This document shows, piece after piece, positions 59,643 through 64,000 of a stretch of DNA of 64,000 bases. Within the stretch, counting starts at the first letter, position 1. Each line of letters opens with the position of its first letter. The DNA is from Kitasatospora atroaurantiaca (GTDB lineage: Bacteria > Actinomycetota > Actinomycetes > Streptomycetales > Streptomycetaceae): the NCBI RefSeq assembly GCF_007828955.1, contig NZ_VIVR01000001.1, forward strand, positions 3,038,001 to 3,102,000. The letters run 5' to 3'. The position numbers and the translations under genes are program-made. The notes under the pieces are model-generated. The model saw only the letters and a list, made by a program, of their open reading frames with translations. It made no database searches and was not told where the DNA came from.

Positions 59643-62066
59643 GTGACCAGCGCCGATGCCCTGAAGACCTGGCTGACCACCCGGACCGCCGAGCAGCTGA
59701 CCGAGCTGCTGGAGCAGCGGATGCTGCCGTACTCCGGCGGACCGGGCCTGGAGGACCCCGCGCGGCTCGCCGAACACCTGCTGAGCGGCAACTCGGTCAT
59801 GATCGGATTGAACTTCCTGGACCGGGCCGAACTGCAGGTCCTCGTCACGGTCGCCGTCCTGGCCGAGCGGCTGTACGGCCCGGCGCCGGTCTCGGCCGCG
59901 CGCCCCGGCCCGGCGGGCTTCGCCGGGCCGCAACTCACGCCCCGCCCCGGTGTGTTCACCGTACGGCCGCCGGAGCCGTCCGAGCGCGCAGTCCCGCGCG
60001 ACCGGCTGCTGGCCGCACTGGGCGCCTCGGCCGATCGGGCGCTGGAGAGTCTCGCCGAACGGGCGCTGGACAGCCTCGCCGAGCGCGCCCTGCTCCTGCC
60101 GCCGCACGGCGACCTGCTCACCGTGCCCGCCGTACTGCACCAGCAGGCGGCCGAGCTGCAGGGCCTGGGCCGGCCGCTCACCATCCTGCTCTCCGACGCC
60201 TACAAGGCCGCCGAGATCCGCCTGCTGGCCGAGAACCTGGGGCTGCCCGCGGCCCGTACCCGGGAGGAGGCGCAGGGCATGATCGTCGAGCACCTCCAGG
60301 AGGCCGAAGCCGTGCGGCAACTGGTCGCCGACGCACCGCCGGACGCCGTCGAGCTCCTCGAGGCGCTCGTCCCCGGCCCGCCGCTGCTGCGCACCCACTG
60401 CTTCGTGCCCGACACCGGCAGCTACTACGGCGCCACCAGCAAGTTCCAGTTCCGCCAGGGCGGTTCGGGCGATCCTGGGACGGACTGGCTGGCCGCGCGC
60501 GGTCTGCTGGTCCCGGTCGGGGTGGACCTCGTCGAGCTTCCGCACGAGGTCGGCGCCGCCCTGCGCGACCCCTCGGCGCCGATGCCCTTCCAGCCCGAAC
60601 CGCCCGCCGTCGGCGCCGCCCGGCCGCTGCCCGCCCACGCGGACGGCGAGGCGCAGGCCGCCGCCACCGCCGCGGCCTCCCGCGTCGAGCTGCTGCTGCG
60701 ATCGACCGCCGCTGCCCCACTGGCGGTGCGCAAAACCGGGGGCATCGCCGTACGGGACACCCGCAAGCTCGCCAAGGCCATCGGTGCACCGGAGCAGCAC
60801 ACCCGCCTCTGGCTCGACCTGACCGCCAACGCCGGCCTGATCGCGCCGCACCGGGACACCCCGCCGCCCACCCGCGGCCGCAAGCCCGCCCCGCTGCCGC
60901 CCGCCCGGATGCTCCCGACCGCCCGGTACGACAGCTGGCTCGCCGCCCCGCCGGCCGACCGGCTGGTACCGCTGATCGCGGCGTGGGCCGTCACGCCGGA
61001 GGTGTTCAGCCACTGGCCGGACCACGACGAGACCCCGGTCGCCCTGGTCACACCGCAGGACGAGGACGCCGTACCGCTGCGCCACGCCCTGCTGGAGACG
61101 CTGGCCCGACTGCCGGCCGGGTACGGGGTCGGCACCGCCGCAACGCTGGGCGAGGAGACCCTCGGCGAGCTGCTCGAGGCGGCCTCCTGGCACCAGCTCG
61201 CGGTCGAACCCTCCAGCCGGATGAAGGAGTTGGCCACCGCCACCCTCGCCGAGGCCGAGTTGCTCGGCGTCGTCGCGCACGGCGCGCTCACCCCGGTCGG
61301 GCATGCCGTGCTCGGGCTGCTGCGGGCCGGCGCCGCCCGCTGGTTCCCCGCCGTGCCCGGCACGGGAGTGGCGCTGTCGGAGTACCGGGCCCTGGCATAC
61401 GCCGTCGCCGAACTCCGCTCCGCGCTCGCCACGTTGGTCACCGCGCCGAGGACCACCGCCCGGTTCCAGGCCGACCTGACCGCCGTCGTGACCGGCGCCG
61501 CCGCCCCCGAACTCGCTGAGCTGCTCGACTCGGTGGCGGACCGCGAGTCCGACGGGCACGCGGTGGTCTGGCGGATCAGCCCCGCCTCCGTCCGCCGCGC
61601 CCTGGACGCGGGCGCCGACGCCGCGGACCTCCTGGAGCGCCTCACCCAGGTCTCGGACGGCGGCCGCCCGCTCCCCCAGACCCTCGAGTACCTGCTCAAG
61701 GACACCGCCCGCACCCACGGCCGGATCCGCGTGGTGCGCTCCGCCTGCTGCCTGCGCTCCGACGACGAGGCGCTGGTCCTGGAACTCTCCAAGTCCCGGG
61801 CCCTCGCCCGGATCGGCCTGCGCCGGATCGCCCCCACCGTCCTGATCAGCAGCGCCGCCCCCGCCGAGACCCTGGCCGCGCTCCGGCTCGCCGGCTACGC
61901 GCCGGTCCTGGAGGCCGAGACCGGCACCACCGTCGTCGAGCGCGCCTCCCAGGAGCGCGCCGCCGTCGAGATGCCGGCCCTCGACGAGGCCCGCCACCAC
62001 TACGGCCGCGGCCCGGCCACTCCGGCGGCGCTGGCGGCCGCGGTGCTGGCAAAGGTGCTCGGCTGA
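59643..62066 (+). CDS. Helicase-associated (XPB/Ssl2-like N-terminal) domain protein
   Basis: 807 aa. It shows winged-helix-like segments (ALKTWLTTRTAEQLTELLEQR) and a long Leu/Ala-rich middle. The C-terminal region (LEYLLKDTARTHGRIRVVRSACCLRSDDEALV) matches helicase_C_3/XPB DNA-binding-type domains. No Walker motifs are present, so it is not itself a helicase motor. In actinomycetes it is commonly annotated helicase-associated. GTG at 59643, divergent from the sirtuin. A MoxR-type AAA+ gene follows 65 bases after its stop. Confidence 0.82.
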   Translation: MTSADALKTWLTTRTAEQLTELLEQRMLPYSGGPGLEDPARLAEHLLSGNSVMIGLNFLDRAELQVLVTVAVLAERLYGPAPVSAARPGPAGFAGPQLTPRPGVFTVRPPEPSERAVPRDRLLAALGASADRALESLAERALDSLAERALLLPPHGDLLTVPAVLHQQAAELQGLGRPLTILLSDAYKAAEIRLLAENLGLPAARTREEAQGMIVEHLQEAEAVRQLVADAPPDAVELLEALVPGPPLLRTHCFVPDTGSYYGATSKFQFRQGGSGDPGTDWLAARGLLVPVGVDLVELPHEVGAALRDPSAPMPFQPEPPAVGAARPLPAHADGEAQAAATAAASRVELLLRSTAAAPLAVRKTGGIAVRDTRKLAKAIGAPEQHTRLWLDLTANAGLIAPHRDTPPPTRGRKPAPLPPARMLPTARYDSWLAAPPADRLVPLIAAWAVTPEVFSHWPDHDETPVALVTPQDEDAVPLRHALLETLARLPAGYGVGTAATLGEETLGELLEAASWHQLAVEPSSRMKELATATLAEAELLGVVAHGALTPVGHAVLGLLRAGAARWFPAVPGTGVALSEYRALAYAVAELRSALATLVTAPRTTARFQADLTAVVTGAAAPELAELLDSVADRESDGHAVVWRISPASVRRALDAGADAADLLERLTQVSDGGRPLPQTLEYLLKDTARTHGRIRVVRSACCLRSDDEALVLELSKSRALARIGLRRIAPTVLISSAAPAETLAALRLAGYAPVLEAETGTTVVERASQERAAVEMPALDEARHHYGRGPATPAALAAAVLAKVLG

Positions 62067-62131
62067 AATACAGGTGCGCCCTCCGGCGCCTGACCGCAGA
62101 CTTGCCGGGAATCCGAAACCGAAGGAGTCCC

Positions 62132-63196
62132 GTGCAGGGTGCCGTCACCGTCTCGCCGTCCCAGGTCCCCGAGCTGCTGCTGGGCCTGGCCACCGTCAGG
62201 CCGGTGTTCCTGTGGGGTGCGCCGGGAATCGGAAAGTCCTCGCTGGTACGGGAGTTCGCCGACTCGCTCGGCCTGGAGTGCGTCAGCCTGATCGGCACCC
62301 AGCTCGCTCCCGAGGACCTGATCGGCGTCCCGCAGATCACCCCGGACGGCCGCTCGCGCTTCTGCCCGCCCGAGTCGATCGCCCGCGACCAGCCGTACTG
62401 CCTCTTCCTGGACGAGCTCAACGCCGCGACCCCCGACGTGCAGAAGGCCTTCTACTCGCTCATCCTGGACCGCCGGATCGGCTCCTACGAGCTCCCGGCC
62501 GGCTCCATCGTGATCGGCGCCGGGAACCGTGCCACCGACGGCGCCCTGGCCCGCCCGATGGCCTCCGCGCTGGTCAACCGCCTGGTCCACGTCCACCTCC
62601 GGGCCAGCGCCACCGACTGGCTCAACTGGGCTGCGGGCAACGGCATCCACCCCTGGGTGCTGGACTACCTCATCGACCGGCCCGACCACCTGTGGTCCGC
62701 ACCGCCCAAGACCGAGGAGCCGTTCTCCACCCCGCGCGCCTGGCACATGCTCTCCGACACCCTGCACTCCTTCGGGCCCACCCTGGACGAGCCGACGCTC
62801 AAGGTGCTGGCGTACGGGCTGCTCACCCCGCAGCACGCGGTGAGCTTCTGCGGGTACGCGAAGATCGTCCGCAACTCGTACGGGCTGGACGCGATCCTCA
62901 AGGGCGACGCCCGCTGGCCGCACCGGCTCGAGGACCGCGACCTGCTCTACTACCTGGCCGACGCCTTCCGCTCCCGGCTGGTCAAGGAGCTGCCCGCACG
63001 CAAAGAGCACGCCTCCAACTCCCTTCGGCAGACCGCCTACCGGGCGAAGTCGCTGCTGGTGCAGCTGGCCGAGATCTCGGTCGAGGTCGCGCAGACGGTG
63101 ATCGCGGACGGGCCGGACGGCAACCCGGTGCTGCCTGCCTGGTTCCTGATCGAGGCGGCCCGCGACATGCCCCGCCTGGTCGAGGCCCGCCGGTGA
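62132..63196 (+). CDS. MoxR-type AAA+ ATPase
   Basis: 354 aa. Walker A GAPGIGKSS (29-37), Walker B CLFLDELNAAT and sensor-1-like GAGNRATDG. Short C-terminal lid. MoxR ATPases remodel or activate partner proteins, usually those with vWA domains. GTG at 62132 follows AGGAG by five bases. Its TGA overlaps the GTG of the next gene (GTGA), so the pair is coupled. Confidence 0.9.
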   Translation: MQGAVTVSPSQVPELLLGLATVRPVFLWGAPGIGKSSLVREFADSLGLECVSLIGTQLAPEDLIGVPQITPDGRSRFCPPESIARDQPYCLFLDELNAATPDVQKAFYSLILDRRIGSYELPAGSIVIGAGNRATDGALARPMASALVNRLVHVHLRASATDWLNWAAGNGIHPWVLDYLIDRPDHLWSAPPKTEEPFSTPRAWHMLSDTLHSFGPTLDEPTLKVLAYGLLTPQHAVSFCGYAKIVRNSYGLDAILKGDARWPHRLEDRDLLYYLADAFRSRLVKELPARKEHASNSLRQTAYRAKSLLVQLAEISVEVAQTVIADGPDGNPVLPAWFLIEAARDMPRLVEARR

Positions 63197-64000
63197 AGCC
63201 CAAGGCCTCTCCCTCGAAGGACCTCGCCGCCGAGGCCTTCGCCGAGGGCGTCGCACTGCTGCAGCGCAACACCGCGCTGGCCTCGGTCGACGCCACGATC
63301 TGCCGCAACCCCGACTGCGCGCACTACCCGCTGGACGGCTGGGCGGCGGTCGACTCCAACGGCACCGTGCACGTCAACCCCAAGCGCCGGGCCGAACCCG
63401 CCGAGTGGGCCTGGGTGTTGGCGCACTGCCTGCTACATCTCGGCTTCGGCCACGTCCCGGCCGCGAAGGGCCCGCGCAAGGACCCGGACTCGTACGAGCT
63501 CGCGGCGCGCTGCATGGTGGTCAACCGCTTCCTGGCCACCTTCTCGGTCGGCCGCGCTCCCTTCGAGCTGCCGCCGGTGATCCCGGGTGGGGACGAGGAG
63601 GAGCTCGCCGCCCGATGGCGGCTCGACGGCCTGCCGCACGCGCCGGGCACCGCCGGCACCGAGCCCGATCAACGGCTCATCCCCTGGCACCGCTCGGACA
63701 CCCCAGAGGACTGGACGGTCGCCTTCGCCGCCGCCCTGACCCGGACCATGTCCGCCGCCATGGACGTGGCCGGCGGCCGCCGCGACGAACTCACCGGCGA
63801 GCGCACGCCCGAGCGGCCGTGGACCCGCGCCCTCAACTGGTTCATCTCCTCCTACCCGCTGCTCGGCGGCCTGGCCGCCGGCATCACCCTGGTCGCCGAC
63901 GCCGAACTCGCCCGCGCCCAGGGCATCGCCATCGCCGCCGTGAACGCCGAGGCGGGCGAGATCTACCTCAACCCGCTGCGCCACTACAGCGACGAGGAGT
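63193..64000 (+). CDS. vWA/metallopeptidase-like (DUF2201) protein, truncated by window edge
   Basis: The first about 269 residues are visible. AHCLLHLGFGH resembles the HxxxH...H zinc-metallopeptidase core of DUF2201-type proteins, and MoxR partners of this kind carry a C-terminal vWA domain that would lie outside the window. Two cysteine pairs near the N-terminus (ICRNPDC) could bind metal. Coupled to the upstream MoxR gene by GTGA. Confidence 0.7.
   Translation, partial: MKPKASPSKDLAAEAFAEGVALLQRNTALASVDATICRNPDCAHYPLDGWAAVDSNGTVHVNPKRRAEPAEWAWVLAHCLLHLGFGHVPAAKGPRKDPDSYELAARCMVVNRFLATFSVGRAPFELPPVIPGGDEEELAARWRLDGLPHAPGTAGTEPDQRLIPWHRSDTPEDWTVAFAAALTRTMSAAMDVAGGRRDELTGERTPERPWTRALNWFISSYPLLGGLAAGITLVADAELARAQGIAIAAVNAEAGEIYLNPLRHYSDEE

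Noticed and set aside
56576..61519. 1647-residue plus-strand frame across the ADP-ribosylglycohydrolase, P450, sirtuin and XPB-like genes
   Set aside because: Runs antisense to three clear genes and out of frame with a fourth; arises from GC-rich third positions lacking stops, with Arg/Gly/Pro/Gln-rich nonsense sequence.

Overview
The window is a high-GC actinobacterial chromosome segment, most likely Streptomycetaceae (Streptomyces, Kitasatospora or a close relative). The evidence is strong G/C bias at third codon positions, many GTG starts with ATGA or GTGA overlaps, zinc-type S14, Streptomyces-style gene order around the S10, spc and alpha ribosomal operons, Uma2 paralogues, and a dispersed hairpin repeat typical of Streptomyces. 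Genus is inferred, not proven. Region 1, 1-17.3 kb, mostly minus strand: tRNA t6A genes (tsaB partial, tsaE), an alpha/beta hydrolase, alanine racemase, NAD(P)HX repair, acpS, a Uma2-family gene, glmS, pantothenate kinase, glmM, rpsI-rplM, an ABC-F ATPase, a secreted or membrane-anchored protein, and truA. Together these supply amino sugars, D-alanine, CoA and acyl carrier protein next to translation genes. Region 2, 16.8-33.65 kb, minus strand: an almost complete ribosomal superoperon. In transcription order it runs rpsJ-rplC-D-W-B-rpsS-rplV-rpsC-rplP-rpmC-rpsQ, rplN-X-E-rpsN-rpsH-rplF-R-rpsE-rpmD-rplO, secY-adk-map, infA-rpmJ-rpsM-rpsK-rpoA-rplQ. A mechanosensitive channel gene (mscL) is lodged between map and infA. 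The S10 leader carries a good promoter, two tiny coupled ORFs, an intrinsic-terminator-like hairpin with a six-T tract, and a hairpin element also found in the rpsL leader. Region 3, 33.65-45.77 kb separates the S10 and str operons. It holds a second Uma2 gene sharing promoter elements with the first, a visibly lower-GC patch with a toxin-like (DUF6973-type) ORF and a lipoprotein, a beta-propeller gene remnant, a methyltransferase, and a surface-glycan cluster (acyltransferase, flippase, two GT2 glycosyltransferases, DUF2304 protein, rmlD-rmlB and divergent rmlA-rmlC for dTDP-L-rhamnose). Region 4, 45.77-50.45 kb, minus strand: the str operon rpsL-rpsG-fusA-tuf. Region 5, 50.5-64 kb is mixed accessory and housekeeping content in place of the rpoBC genes usually found upstream of rpsL: a DUF1707/DUF4190 protein, an ABC exporter, a DUF2786 protein plus a TerF-like vWA protein, a DUF1801 protein, ADP-ribosylglycohydrolase, cytochrome P450, sirtuin, a helicase-associated (XPB-like) protein, then a MoxR-type AAA+ ATPase translationally coupled to a vWA/metallopeptidase protein cut by the window end. 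No rRNA, tRNA, CRISPR, IS element or prophage was recognised.
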